Below, in pieces: positions 7,434-15,266 of a DNA stretch of 32,364 nucleotides (positions are counted from its first letter, which is position 1; every line of letters starts with the position of its first letter). The translations under genes were made by a program, and so were the position numbers. The stretch is from positions 1-32,364 of the forward strand of contig NZ_LGHK01000086.1 in assembly GCF_001908235.1 (NCBI RefSeq), in the 5' to 3' direction. Source of the stretch: Bradyrhizobium sp. NAS96.2 (GTDB lineage Bacteria > Pseudomonadota > Alphaproteobacteria > Rhizobiales > Xanthobacteraceae). The notes under the pieces were generated by a model. The model did not search any database, was not told where the DNA came from, and was given only the letters and a program-made list of their open reading frames with translations.

Positions 7434-7436
7434 TAG

Positions 7437-7610
7437 TCTGACGCCGACGCCATTGAAGCCGTCCCTCGAGGCCACCCCATCGGATTTCTGACGCCGCCAG
7501 ACCGGGGCTCCCCGGTGCACGCCCTTTTGCGCCCAGCGCGCGTCGCCGCCCGACGGACGGTGCTCGACGCACAGACGCAACACGCAACGCAACGACGCAA
7601 AGGACGACCG
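7437..7610 (+). promoter_or_regulatory. Leader of the nrt operon with hairpins and a 10-base direct repeat
   Basis: The predicted untranslated leader holds the direct repeat TCTGACGCCG (7437-7446 and 7487-7496) and a strong hairpin at 7501-7516 (ACCGGGG-CT-CCCCGGT) followed eight bases later by TTTT. Nitrate assimilation leaders in several proteobacteria are controlled by NasT/NasR (ANTAR) antitermination; this leader has the right place and length, but I could not identify the two-hairpin hexaloop ANTAR motif with certainty. Confidence 0.35.
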
Positions 7611-8927
7611 ATGACCAAGCCCTCCAACACGCCCCCGAGCCGTGCGATCAGCCGTCGCCGGCTCCTGAAGGCAACCAGCGGCGCCGCCGCGCTGCTCGCC
7701 GCGGCCAAGTTCAACTTTCCCGCTGGTGCATTCGCTGAAGGAGCAGGTCCGGAAGTGAAGGGCGCCAAGCTCGGCTTCATCGCGCTCACCGATGCCTCGC
7801 CGCTGTTCGTCGCCAAGGAGAAGGGCATTTTCGCCAAATACGGCATGCCCGACGTCGAGGTGCAGAAGCAGGCCTCGTGGGGCACCACGCGCGACAATCT
7901 CGTGCTCGGCTCCGAGGGCAACGGCATCGACGGCGCGCATATCCTGACCCCGATGCCGTATCTGATCTCGGCCGGCAAGGTGACGCAGAACAATCAGCCG
8001 ACGCCGATGTACGTCATGGCGCGGCTCAATCTGAACGGCCAGTGCATCTCGGTCGCCAAGGAATATGCCGATCTCAAGGTCGGTATCGACACCGCGCCGT
8101 TCAAGGCGGCGCTGGAGAAGAAGAAGGCCTCCGGCAAGACGGTGAAAGCCGCGATGACCTTCCCCGGCGGCACGCATGATCTGTGGATCCGCTATTGGCT
8201 CGCGGCCGGCGGCATCGATCCCGACAAGGACATCGAGACCATCGTGGTGCCGCCGCCGCAGATGGTGGCGAACATGAAGGTCGGCACGATGGATTGCTTC
8301 TGCGTCTGCGAGCCGTGGAATCTGCAGCTTATCCATCAGGTGATCGGCTACACCGCGATCACGACCGGCGAGCTCTGGGACAAGCATCCGGAGAAATCGT
8401 TCGGCCTGCGCGCGGCCTGGGTCGACAAGAACCCGAAGGCCGCGAAGGCGCTGCTGATGGCGGTCATGGAAGCCCAGCAGTGGTGCGAGAAGATGGAGAA
8501 CCGCGAGGAGACCGCGGCGATCTGCGCCAAGCGGCAGTGGATCAACTGTCCGGTCGAGGACATCACCGACCGCATGAAGGGCAAATTCGACTACGGCACC
8601 GGCCGCGTGGTCGAGAACTCGCCGCAGCAGATGCGGTTCTGGAAGGACAACGCGTCCTATCCCTACCAGAGCCACGACCTCTGGTTCCTCACCGAAGACA
8701 TCCGCTGGGGCAAGTACGAGGCGGGCTTCGACACCAAGGCGCTGATCGCCAAGGTCAACCGCGAGGATCTCTGGAAGGAGGCCGCCAAGGAGCTCGGCGT
8801 GCCGGCATCGGAGATCCCGACCTCGACCTCGCGCGGCAAGGAGACCTTCTTCGACGGCAAGGTGTTCGATCCTGCCGATCCCGCCGCGTATCTGAAGTCG
8901 TTGTCCATCAAGCGTGTCGATGTCTGA
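7611..8927 (+). CDS. nrtA: Nitrate ABC transporter substrate-binding protein
   Basis: A 438-residue periplasmic binding protein starting at ATG 7611 with AAAGGA seven bases upstream. The N-terminus has a twin-arginine signal (SRRRLLK) and a hydrophobic stretch ending near AFAEG, so export is probably by Tat. The mature sequence follows cyanobacterial NrtA closely: GIDGAHILTPMPYLISAG, the block FPGGTHDLWIRYW that contributes to the anion site, PPPQMVANMKVGTMD, and CEPWN followed by GYTAITTGELW. The related CmpA (bicarbonate) is less likely given the downstream globin. It is first in an operon with nrtB, nrtC and a haemoglobin gene. Because the class is soluble (not lipid-anchored) here, it works as a free periplasmic receptor. 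Confidence 0.9.
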   Translation: MTKPSNTPPSRAISRRRLLKATSGAAALLAAAKFNFPAGAFAEGAGPEVKGAKLGFIALTDASPLFVAKEKGIFAKYGMPDVEVQKQASWGTTRDNLVLGSEGNGIDGAHILTPMPYLISAGKVTQNNQPTPMYVMARLNLNGQCISVAKEYADLKVGIDTAPFKAALEKKKASGKTVKAAMTFPGGTHDLWIRYWLAAGGIDPDKDIETIVVPPPQMVANMKVGTMDCFCVCEPWNLQLIHQVIGYTAITTGELWDKHPEKSFGLRAAWVDKNPKAAKALLMAVMEAQQWCEKMENREETAAICAKRQWINCPVEDITDRMKGKFDYGTGRVVENSPQQMRFWKDNASYPYQSHDLWFLTEDIRWGKYEAGFDTKALIAKVNREDLWKEAAKELGVPASEIPTSTSRGKETFFDGKVFDPADPAAYLKSLSIKRVDV

Positions 8928-8987
8928 GCCCGACAAGGCCGCGCTCTCTTGCGCGGCCCGTCGCCTGACCACGGAGATTGTCTGTCA

Positions 8988-9890
8988 ATGTCGATGCCTG
9001 CCATGAAGACCGAAGTGTCAGCGGTGGCGATCCCGCAGACCGCCACTGCGGCGCCGGTCGTGACCATGACGCCGAAGCGCGCGCCGCGCGCCGAGACCTA
9101 CGCCAGGATGGCGAGGGAGGCCGCGGCGCGCGTGGTGCCGCCGCTGATTGTGGTCGCGCTGCTGCTGGTGGTGTGGGAGCTGATCTGCCGGCGCGCCGGC
9201 TCCAGCCTGCCGCCACCGTCAAAGGTGTTCAAGGACACCAGGGAGCTGATCCTCGATCCGTTCTTCGACAATGGCGGCATCGACAAGGGCCTGTTCTGGC
9301 ATCTCTCCGCCAGTCTCCAGCGCGTCGCCTACGGCTATTCGCTGGCGGCGATCGCGGGCATCGCGCTCGGCACCCTGGTCGGCCAATCGGTCTGGGCGAT
9401 GCGCGGGCTCGATCCGCTGTTCCAGGTGCTGCGGACGATCCCGCCGCTCGCCTGGCTGCCGCTGTCGCTCGCCGCGTTCCGCGACGGCCAGCCCTCGGCG
9501 ATCTTCGTCATCTTCATCACCTCGGTGTGGCCGATCATCATCAACACCGCGGTCGGCATCCGCAACATCCCGCAGGACTACCGCAACGTCGCCGCCGTCG
9601 TGCAGCTCAATCCGCTGGAGTTCTTCACCAAGATCATGATCCCGGCGGCCGCGCCCTACATGTTCACCGGCCTGCGCATCGGTATCGGCCTGTCCTGGCT
9701 CGCGATCGTCGCCGCGGAGATGCTGATCGGCGGCGTCGGCATCGGCTTCTTCATCTGGGATGCGTGGAATTCCTCGCATATCAGCGAAATCATCCTGGCG
9801 CTGTTCTATGTCGGCATCATCGGCTTCGTGCTCGACCGCCTGATTGCGGGGCTGGGCCGGATCGTGACCCGCGGCACGGCGGCGAACTGA
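8988..9890 (+). CDS. nrtB: Nitrate ABC transporter permease
   Basis: A 300-residue inner-membrane permease of the NrtB/SsuC/TauC type. The start ATG 8988 has GGAG eleven bases upstream; a second ATG two codons on is also possible, while the further upstream start lacks a ribosome site. A cytoplasmic N-terminal tail of about 45 residues precedes helix 1 (VVPPLIVVALLLVVWELI). At least five more helices follow, with the conserved permease segment FFTKIMIPAAAPYMFTGLRI (EAA-loop region that contacts the ATPase). It lies 60 bases after nrtA and 10 bases before nrtC, so the three form one transcription unit. Confidence 0.9.
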   Translation: MSMPAMKTEVSAVAIPQTATAAPVVTMTPKRAPRAETYARMAREAAARVVPPLIVVALLLVVWELICRRAGSSLPPPSKVFKDTRELILDPFFDNGGIDKGLFWHLSASLQRVAYGYSLAAIAGIALGTLVGQSVWAMRGLDPLFQVLRTIPPLAWLPLSLAAFRDGQPSAIFVIFITSVWPIIINTAVGIRNIPQDYRNVAAVVQLNPLEFFTKIMIPAAAPYMFTGLRIGIGLSWLAIVAAEMLIGGVGIGFFIWDAWNSSHISEIILALFYVGIIGFVLDRLIAGLGRIVTRGTAAN

Positions 9891-9900
9891 AGGACAAGTC

Positions 9901-10695
9901 ATGCAGGCCTATCTGAAGCTCGATCACATCGACAAGACCTTCACCCGCGGCAACGCCACCACGGAGGTTCTGAAGGACATCAACCTGACGATCGAGAAGG
10001 GCGAATACGTCTCGATCATCGGCCATTCCGGCTGCGGCAAGTCGACCTTGCTCAACATCGTCGCCGGCCTCACCGGCGCCACCAATGGCGGCGTGCTGCT
10101 GGAGAACCGCGAGGTCAATTCACCGGGACCGGATCGCGCCGTCGTGTTCCAGAACCACAGCCTGCTGCCGTGGCTTACCGTCTACGAGAACGTCAAGCTC
10201 GGCGTCGACAAGGTGTTTGCCAAAACCAAGAGCCGGGCCGAGCGCGACGCCTGGGTGATGCACAATCTCAGCCTGGTGCAGATGGCGCATGCCAGGGACA
10301 AGCGGCCGAGCGAAATCTCGGGCGGCATGAAGCAGCGCGTCGGCATCGCGCGCGCGCTCGCGATGGAGCCGAAGGTGCTGCTGCTCGACGAGCCGTTCGG
10401 CGCACTCGACGCGCTGACCCGGGCGCATTTGCAGGATTCGGTGATGGCGCTGCACCAGAAGCTCGGCAACACCATCCTGATGATCACCCACGACGTCGAT
10501 GAGGCCGTGCTGCTGTCGGACCGCATCGTCATGATGACCAACGGCCCGAGCGCGCGGATCGGCGAGGTGCTGGAGGTGTCGCTGGCGCGCCCGCGCAAGC
10601 GGCTCGAGCTCGCGACCAACCCCGGCTACCTGAAGTGCCGGCAGCGCGTGCTCGAATTCCTCTATGAGCGCCACAGCTTCGTCGAGGCGGCGTAA
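9901..10695 (+). CDS. nrtC: Nitrate ABC transporter ATP-binding protein
   Basis: A 264-residue ATPase with all core motifs: Walker A GHSGCGKST (41-49), Q-loop VVFQNHSLLPW, signature SGGMKQR (140-146), Walker B LLLDEPFGALD (161-170, Glu164) and the H-switch ITHD (His197). The sequence pattern is that of NrtD/SsuB/TauB importers. In cyanobacteria NrtC carries an extra C-terminal binding domain; this protein lacks it and is NrtD-like, but the rhizobial name nrtC is used. The gene starts 10 bases after the nrtB stop, with AAGGAC upstream. It energises uptake through NrtB. Confidence 0.88.
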   Translation: MQAYLKLDHIDKTFTRGNATTEVLKDINLTIEKGEYVSIIGHSGCGKSTLLNIVAGLTGATNGGVLLENREVNSPGPDRAVVFQNHSLLPWLTVYENVKLGVDKVFAKTKSRAERDAWVMHNLSLVQMAHARDKRPSEISGGMKQRVGIARALAMEPKVLLLDEPFGALDALTRAHLQDSVMALHQKLGNTILMITHDVDEAVLLSDRIVMMTNGPSARIGEVLEVSLARPRKRLELATNPGYLKCRQRVLEFLYERHSFVEAA

Positions 10696-10750
10696 CTCCT
10701 TCACCTCACGCAATGGCGCGGCGAGGGAAGCAGCGTGCACGGAGGCACAC

Positions 10751-11176
10751 ATGACACCCGACCAGGTCAAGCTCGTCCAGGAGTCCTTTGCCAAGGTGGC
10801 GCCGATCTCGGAGCAGGCGGCGGTCATCTTCTATGACCGGCTGTTCGAGGTCGCGCCGGCGGTGAAGGCGATGTTTCCCTCCGACATGGCCGAGCAGCGC
10901 AAGAAGCTGATGGCGACACTTGCCGTCGTCGTCAATGGATTGAGCAATCTGTCGTCGGTACTTCCGGCAGCAAGCGCGCTGGCCAAGCGCCATGTCGGCT
11001 ATGGCGCGAAGCCCGAGCACTATCCGGTGGTCGGCGGTGCGTTGCTGTGGACGCTGGAGAAGGGCCTCGGCGAAGCTTGGACGCCTGACGTGGCGGCCGC
11101 GTGGACCTCAGCCTACGGCACGCTGTCCGGCTATATGATTACAGAAGCCTATGGCGGCGCGCAGGCGGCCGAGTAG
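10751..11176 (+). CDS. Single-domain bacterial haemoglobin (Bjgb/Vgb-like)
   Basis: A 141-residue globin; ATG 10751 has GGAGG five bases upstream. Aligned by eye with Vitreoscilla haemoglobin it keeps Tyr28 (B10, in IFYDRLF), Gln49 (E7 region, EQRKKL), the proximal His81 (F8, AKRHVGYG) and the HYPVVGGALL motif shared with flavohaemoglobins. There is no FAD/NAD domain. The likely role is binding and detoxifying nitric oxide or aiding oxygen supply. It follows nrtC by 55 bases in the same direction and probably belongs to the operon. In Bradyrhizobium diazoefficiens a similar globin (Bjgb) is encoded with nitrate assimilation genes, where NO arises as a by-product; here NarK, Flp and NasC homologues are not present in the window. 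Confidence 0.88.
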   Translation: MTPDQVKLVQESFAKVAPISEQAAVIFYDRLFEVAPAVKAMFPSDMAEQRKKLMATLAVVVNGLSNLSSVLPAASALAKRHVGYGAKPEHYPVVGGALLWTLEKGLGEAWTPDVAAAWTSAYGTLSGYMITEAYGGAQAAE

Positions 11177-11214
11177 GGAACGATCTAGGCGGGGCGGCGG
11201 TGCGACTATCCCGC

Positions 11215-11298
11215 CGTCATTGCGAGGAGCGAAGCGACGAAGCAATCCATCTCTCCACAAGTGGAGGCATGGATTGCTTCGCTTCGCTCGCAATGACG
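11215..11298. repeat. Palindromic intergenic repeat, 'CGTCATTGCGAGG' type
   Basis: Left arm 11215-11250 and right arm 11269-11298 are near-complementary (CGTCATTGCGAG against CTCGCAATGACG, GCAATCCAT against ATGGATTGC). An inner hairpin CTCCAC-AA-GTGGAG (11253-11266) sits at the tip. Elements of this sequence are dispersed in Bradyrhizobium genomes. It lies 39 bases after the globin stop and may also act as a transcript end or stabiliser. Confidence 0.85.
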
Positions 11299-11375
11299 GA
11301 CTGTCCCCAGCGCATTCGACGACACGCGCCTTCTCCACTATGGTCCACCCCGTTCCGCCAACGGGTGAACCAATA

Positions 11376-12275
11376 ATGATGTTCCTGGAAACGCCACCGA
11401 AGCTGATCCCGACCGAAATCTTCTCCGCCGTGCCCGCCGAATTCCGCCGCAAGGTGGCGAGCGAATGGGCCGACGCCAACCGGCCCGGCGCGGTGACCGA
11501 CTGCTTCATCGAGGGGCCGTCGTTCGATGCCGATGGCAATCTCTACATCGTCGACATTCCGTTCGGCCGCATCTTCAGGATCGCGCCGGACAAGACGTGG
11601 TCGCAGGTCGCCGAGTATGACGGTTGGCCCAACGGGCTGAAGATCGATCCGATGGGCCGCATCCTGATCGCCGACTACCGGCACGGGCTGATGGAGCTCG
11701 ACCCCAAATCCGGCGAAGTCACGCCGCTGCTGCGTTCGCGCAATTCGGAATCGTTCCGCGGCTGCAACGATCTGCACATTGCCTCGAACGGCGACATCTA
11801 TTTCACGGATCAAGGCCAGACCGGGCTGCACGATCCGACCGGCCGGGTCTATCGGCTGCGGGCCAATGGCGCGCTCGACTGCCTGATCGACACCGGCATC
11901 AGCCCGAACGGCCTGGTGCTCGATCCGCATGAGGCGGTGCTGTTCGTCGCCATGACGCGCGACAATGCGGTCTGGCGCGCGCCGTTCATGAAGGACGGCA
12001 GCGTGTCGAAGGTCGGGCGCTTCTGCTCGCTGTTCGGCCCGAGCGGACCCGACGGCATGACGATGGACAGCGCCGGTCGGCTGTTCGTCGCGCATGCTTC
12101 GCTCGGCCACGTCTTCGTGTTTGCGCCGAACGGCGAGTGCATCGCGCGGATCAAGTCCTGCGCCGGACAGAGCTGCACCAATGTTGCGATCGGCGGCGCC
12201 AAGCGCGACCGCCTCTACATCACGGAATCGGTGACCGGCACGGTGCTGGTCGCCGATATCAGCGGGCTCGGCTGA
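11376..12275 (+). CDS. SMP-30/gluconolactonase family lactonase
   Basis: A 299-residue six-bladed beta-propeller protein. The start is uncertain: ATG 11376 (GGGTGA upstream) is preferred, 11379 is next to it, and an upstream ATG at 11340 has no ribosome site. Putative divalent-metal ligands of the family are visible: Glu46 (CFIEGPSF), Asn131 (GCNDLH), Asn178 (SPNGLVLD) and Asp226 (GPDGMTMD). Such enzymes hydrolyse sugar lactones or related esters; the substrate cannot be told from sequence. There is no signal peptide. It is convergent with the regulator at 12327, with 51 bases between, and preceded by a palindromic repeat, so it is probably monocistronic. Confidence 0.85.
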   Translation: MMFLETPPKLIPTEIFSAVPAEFRRKVASEWADANRPGAVTDCFIEGPSFDADGNLYIVDIPFGRIFRIAPDKTWSQVAEYDGWPNGLKIDPMGRILIADYRHGLMELDPKSGEVTPLLRSRNSESFRGCNDLHIASNGDIYFTDQGQTGLHDPTGRVYRLRANGALDCLIDTGISPNGLVLDPHEAVLFVAMTRDNAVWRAPFMKDGSVSKVGRFCSLFGPSGPDGMTMDSAGRLFVAHASLGHVFVFAPNGECIARIKSCAGQSCTNVAIGGAKRDRLYITESVTGTVLVADISGLG

Positions 12276-12326
12276 TGGTCACGCGCCGGCGCTGGAACGA
12301 AGCGCGCCGTCGGCCGGCGTGGCTGG

Positions 12327-13412
12327 TCAGTGGCCTACATGCATCTTCTCGAGAAAATCCTTCACGCCGCTGACGGCGCCGGTATTCGAGGCGACATAGC
12401 CGGGCAGGGCGCCCACTGCCTTGTGAAACTCGCTGCTCCTGATGATGTCGAGCACCCGCTGCATCGGCTCGGTCTCGAGGAATGCACGCTTGCAGACGAA
12501 GAAGTAATCTTCCGTGAGCAGGCGGATGAAATCGAGCCCGAACTGCCGTGCGGCGGCCTCGACGCCGAAACTCGCATCCGCCATGCCGCTTGCGACATAG
12601 GCGGCGACTGCGGCGTGGGTGAACTCCATGTGCTGGGCGCCGTTGATCCGGCTTGCCGGGATCTTGTGCAGCGCCAGCAATTGATCGAACAGCAGCCGCG
12701 TGCCGGAATCATGGTCGCGGTTGACGAAGCGAGCCTTGCTTGCGACCAGGTCCTTCAGCGAAGTGATCTTCAACGGGTTGCCGCGCTTGACCATCAGGCC
12801 CATTTCGCGCGTCACGAAGTTGATCACGCGGTCCTCGCGCGGATCGAGCCATTCGCGGCAGGCCTCGATGCCTTGCGCGCGCAACTCGCCGTGCGGCAGA
12901 TGCACGCCGGAGAGATCGCAGGCGCCCTGCGCCAGCGAGACCAGCGAGTTCTGGTTGCTGACGTAGCGGAGGTCGACGCCCATACCGCCTGCGCGATCGA
13001 GGAACTCGCGCAGCTTGGACACCGCAAAGCCGTGGCTGGCATGGACGCGGATCACCTGCGGCCGCTGCTCGAGGAACGGCTTGATCTCGGTGACCAGTTC
13101 CTGCGCGAGGTTCTCCAGTTGCAGTCCGAGCCGCGCCTGCATGCGTTCGCCAGCCCACACCAGCTTCTCGCCGAACGTCGTCAGTTTCGAGCCCTTGCCG
13201 CGCTGGGTTTCCACCAGCGGAACGCCGAAGAATTCAGACCATTGCTCGATCAGGTTCCAGACGTGGCGATACGAGAGCTGCGCATCGTTGGCGGCGCTGG
13301 TGATCTTCCCGGTCTTCCTGATCTCGTTGAGGATGCCGAGCATCACGACCGCGGTCTGCGGTGAGTTCTCCTTGCGGAAGCGCCAGACGGTCTCGATCTC
13401 GATCTGCAGCAT
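12327..13412 (-). CDS. ModE-type HTH regulator with periplasmic-binding-like effector domain
   Basis: A 361-residue regulator from ATG 13412; a GTG at 13424 is an alternative. The N-terminal winged helix (about 1-90) has the ModE/LysR-like pattern: LGILNEIRKTGKITSAANDA, SYRHVWNLIEQWSEFFGVPL, TQRGKGSKLTTFGEKLV. Residues from about 125 form a type II binding-protein fold (IRVHASHGFAVSKLREFLDR, FVNRDHDSGTRLLFDQLLAL, VASGMADASFGVEAAARQFG), the family that in other proteins binds molybdate or tungstate or other small anions. It is divergent from the aldehyde dehydrogenase gene with a 114-base gap that holds two palindromes, so control of that gene is the simplest role. Confidence 0.85.
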   Translation of the reverse strand: MLQIEIETVWRFRKENSPQTAVVMLGILNEIRKTGKITSAANDAQLSYRHVWNLIEQWSEFFGVPLVETQRGKGSKLTTFGEKLVWAGERMQARLGLQLENLAQELVTEIKPFLEQRPQVIRVHASHGFAVSKLREFLDRAGGMGVDLRYVSNQNSLVSLAQGACDLSGVHLPHGELRAQGIEACREWLDPREDRVINFVTREMGLMVKRGNPLKITSLKDLVASKARFVNRDHDSGTRLLFDQLLALHKIPASRINGAQHMEFTHAAVAAYVASGMADASFGVEAAARQFGLDFIRLLTEDYFFVCKRAFLETEPMQRVLDIIRSSEFHKAVGALPGYVASNTGAVSGVKDFLEKMHVGH

Positions 13413-13425
13413 CGTGGTCACCACT

Positions 13426-13456
13426 TATGAAGCGGACTTCATATCCTGGCATGCCA
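13426..13456. promoter_or_regulatory. Two palindromes in the regulator/aldehyde dehydrogenase intergenic region
   Basis: TATGAAG-CGGA-CTTCATA (13426-13443) and the perfect palindrome TGGCATGCCA (13447-13456) lie side by side just upstream of the regulator start in an AT-rich stretch. ModE-type proteins bind as dimers to inverted repeats, so these are candidate operators for autoregulation and for control of the divergent gene. Confidence 0.5.
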
Positions 13457-13526
13457 ATAGGTACAAGATATCATATTTACTGCTGATCAAAGCCTCCTAC
13501 TTTGCAGGACAATACCAGGAGGAAAT

Positions 13527-15011
13527 ATGATGTCAGTTGCATATGACTATGAACGTAGCGCCCGGGTCCCGACCGTCCGGGACGAATTGCTGCTGATCGA
13601 CGGTGCCCGCGTCCGCTCGCTGTCCGGAACGACCTTCAAGTCCCTCAATCCCGCCACCGAGCAGGTCATCGCGACCGTTGCCGAGGGCAATGAGCTCGAC
13701 GTCGACCGCGCGGTCGCCGCCGCTCGCCGTGCCTTCGAGGGCCCCTGGCGCACCATGCGCGCGGCTGAGCGCGGCCGCATCCTGCTGAAATGGGCCGAGC
13801 TCTTGAAGCAGCATGCCGACGAGATTGTCGCGCTCGAAAGCCTCGATGCCGGCAAGCCGATCGCGGGCGTGCTGCGCCAGGATTTCCCGGCCGCCATCGA
13901 TACGCTGACCTATTACGCCGGCTGGGCCGACAAGATCAGCGGCGATGTGGTCTCGACGCGCGACGACGCGCTGACCTACACGGTGCGCGAGCCGGTCGGC
14001 GTGGTCGCCGCGATCGTGCCGTGGAATTTTCCGCTGATGATCGGGATGTGGAAGCTCGCACCGGCGCTGGCCTGCGGCTGCACGGTCGTGATGAAGCCGG
14101 CCGAGTTGACCTCGCTGTCGGCGCTGCGGATCGGCGAGCTCGCGCTCGAGGCCGGCCTGCCGAAGGGCGTGCTCAACATCGTGACCGGGCCCGGCCGCGT
14201 CGTCGGCGACGCGCTGGTCAATCATCCCGATGTCGACAAAGTAACGTTCACCGGCTCGCCCGGCGTCGGCCGCGGCATTATGAAGGGCGCCGCCGGCAAT
14301 TTCAAACGCGTCTCGCTCGAACTCGGCGGCAAGTCCGCCAATGTGATCTTCGACGACGCCAATCTCGAAGCCGCCGCCAAGGCTGCCGCCGCCGGCATCT
14401 TCTTCAATGCCGGGCAGGTCTGCTCGGCCGGATCGCGCGTGCTGGTGCAGGAGAACGCCTATGATGAGGTGGTCGAGCGACTGGTTGCGCGCGCAGAAGC
14501 CTTGCGCATCGGCGATCCCGCGGACCGCGCCACCGCGCTCGGACCTGTGATCTCCGAAAAGCAGATGCGCTCGATCCTCGATTATGTCGAGATCGGCAGG
14601 AACGAAGGCGCGCAGCTCGCCACCGGCGGCGAACGCGTCGGCGACCGCGGCTATTTCATCAGCCCCGCGGTGTTCGCCAATGTGGCGCACGAGATGCGGA
14701 TCTCGCAGGAGGAGATCTTCGGTCCCGTCGTCAGCGTGATCAAGTTCAAGGACGAGGCCGACGCGCTGCGCATCGCCAACGGCACCGCCTACAGCCTCGC
14801 CGCCGGCGTCTGGAGCGCCGATATGGGCCGCGTGCAACGGTTTGCGAAGAAGGCCCGCGCCGGCACGGTGTGGATCAACACCTATGGCTACACCGATGTG
14901 CGGTTGCCGTGGGGCGGCGAGCGCGATTCCGGCCTCGGTCGCGAGCACGGCACCGCCGCGCTCGACAATTTTACGGAACCGAAGGCGGTGTGGATGAATC
15001 TCAACGTCTGA
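13527..15011 (+). CDS. NAD(P)-dependent aldehyde dehydrogenase
   Basis: A 494-residue class 1/2-type aldehyde dehydrogenase. Two adjacent ATGs (13527 and 13530) follow AGGAGG; either gives the same protein within one residue. The active site is complete: Asn167 (PWNFPLMIG), Lys190 (MKPAELTSLS), the cofactor loop FTGSPGVGRGI, Glu265 (LELGGKSA) and the nucleophile Cys299 (GQVCSAGSR). The C-terminal EEIFGPVVSV and GGERDSGLGREHG blocks are standard. It oxidises an aldehyde to the acid; the substrate is not evident. The divergent ModE-HTH/binding-protein regulator is likely its controller. No molybdenum enzyme is adjacent, so the regulator's effector need not be molybdate. Confidence 0.9.
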   Translation: MMSVAYDYERSARVPTVRDELLLIDGARVRSLSGTTFKSLNPATEQVIATVAEGNELDVDRAVAAARRAFEGPWRTMRAAERGRILLKWAELLKQHADEIVALESLDAGKPIAGVLRQDFPAAIDTLTYYAGWADKISGDVVSTRDDALTYTVREPVGVVAAIVPWNFPLMIGMWKLAPALACGCTVVMKPAELTSLSALRIGELALEAGLPKGVLNIVTGPGRVVGDALVNHPDVDKVTFTGSPGVGRGIMKGAAGNFKRVSLELGGKSANVIFDDANLEAAAKAAAAGIFFNAGQVCSAGSRVLVQENAYDEVVERLVARAEALRIGDPADRATALGPVISEKQMRSILDYVEIGRNEGAQLATGGERVGDRGYFISPAVFANVAHEMRISQEEIFGPVVSVIKFKDEADALRIANGTAYSLAAGVWSADMGRVQRFAKKARAGTVWINTYGYTDVRLPWGGERDSGLGREHGTAALDNFTEPKAVWMNLNV

Positions 15012-15093
15012 TGGCACGTAATGCCAGCAAGAAGGCGCGGATCGGAGGATTCGCGCTGCTAGCATAGGGGCGAGATCGCGCCACGAAACAGCT

Positions 15094-15212
15094 GTCGTCC
15101 CGGCGAAGGCCGGGACCCAACCCCAAATCTATGTTGTTGAACCACGCTGGGCCCGCAGCAACCTTCACAACAGATTTTTGTGGTTATGGGTCCCGGCCTT
15201 CGCCGGGACGAC
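15094..15212. repeat. Palindromic intergenic repeat, 'GTCGTCCCGGCGAAGGCC' type
   Basis: The 25-base ends (15094-15118 and 15188-15212) are perfect inverted copies, each itself containing the small hairpin CCCGGC-GAAG-GCCGGG. About 70 bases lie between. This is a common dispersed palindromic element of Bradyrhizobium-type genomes. It fills most of the space between the aldehyde dehydrogenase and the aldo/keto reductase. Confidence 0.88.
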
Positions 15213-15215
15213 CAT

Positions 15216-15266
15216 GTGGTGACATCGAACGGAGTGGTGACATCAACGGTGTGGAGACATGATCGC
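15216..15266. repeat. Three degenerate tandem repeats of about 17 bases
   Basis: GTGGTGACATCGAACGGA, GTGGTGACATCAACGGT and GTGGAGACATGATCGCC follow one another directly after the palindromic element and end at the first ATG of the aldo/keto reductase frame. This suggests local duplication, and means that the upstream ATG at 15259 may be a by-product of the repeat, not the ancestral start. Confidence 0.6.

Noticed and set aside
7275..8972. Long minus-strand open frame of 565 codons
   Set aside because: Opposite nrtA; low-complexity Arg/Leu/Asp/His composition, no ribosome site and no family motif.
13533..15065. Long minus-strand open frame of 510 codons
   Set aside because: Opposite the aldehyde dehydrogenase, whose catalytic residues are complete; antisense artefact.
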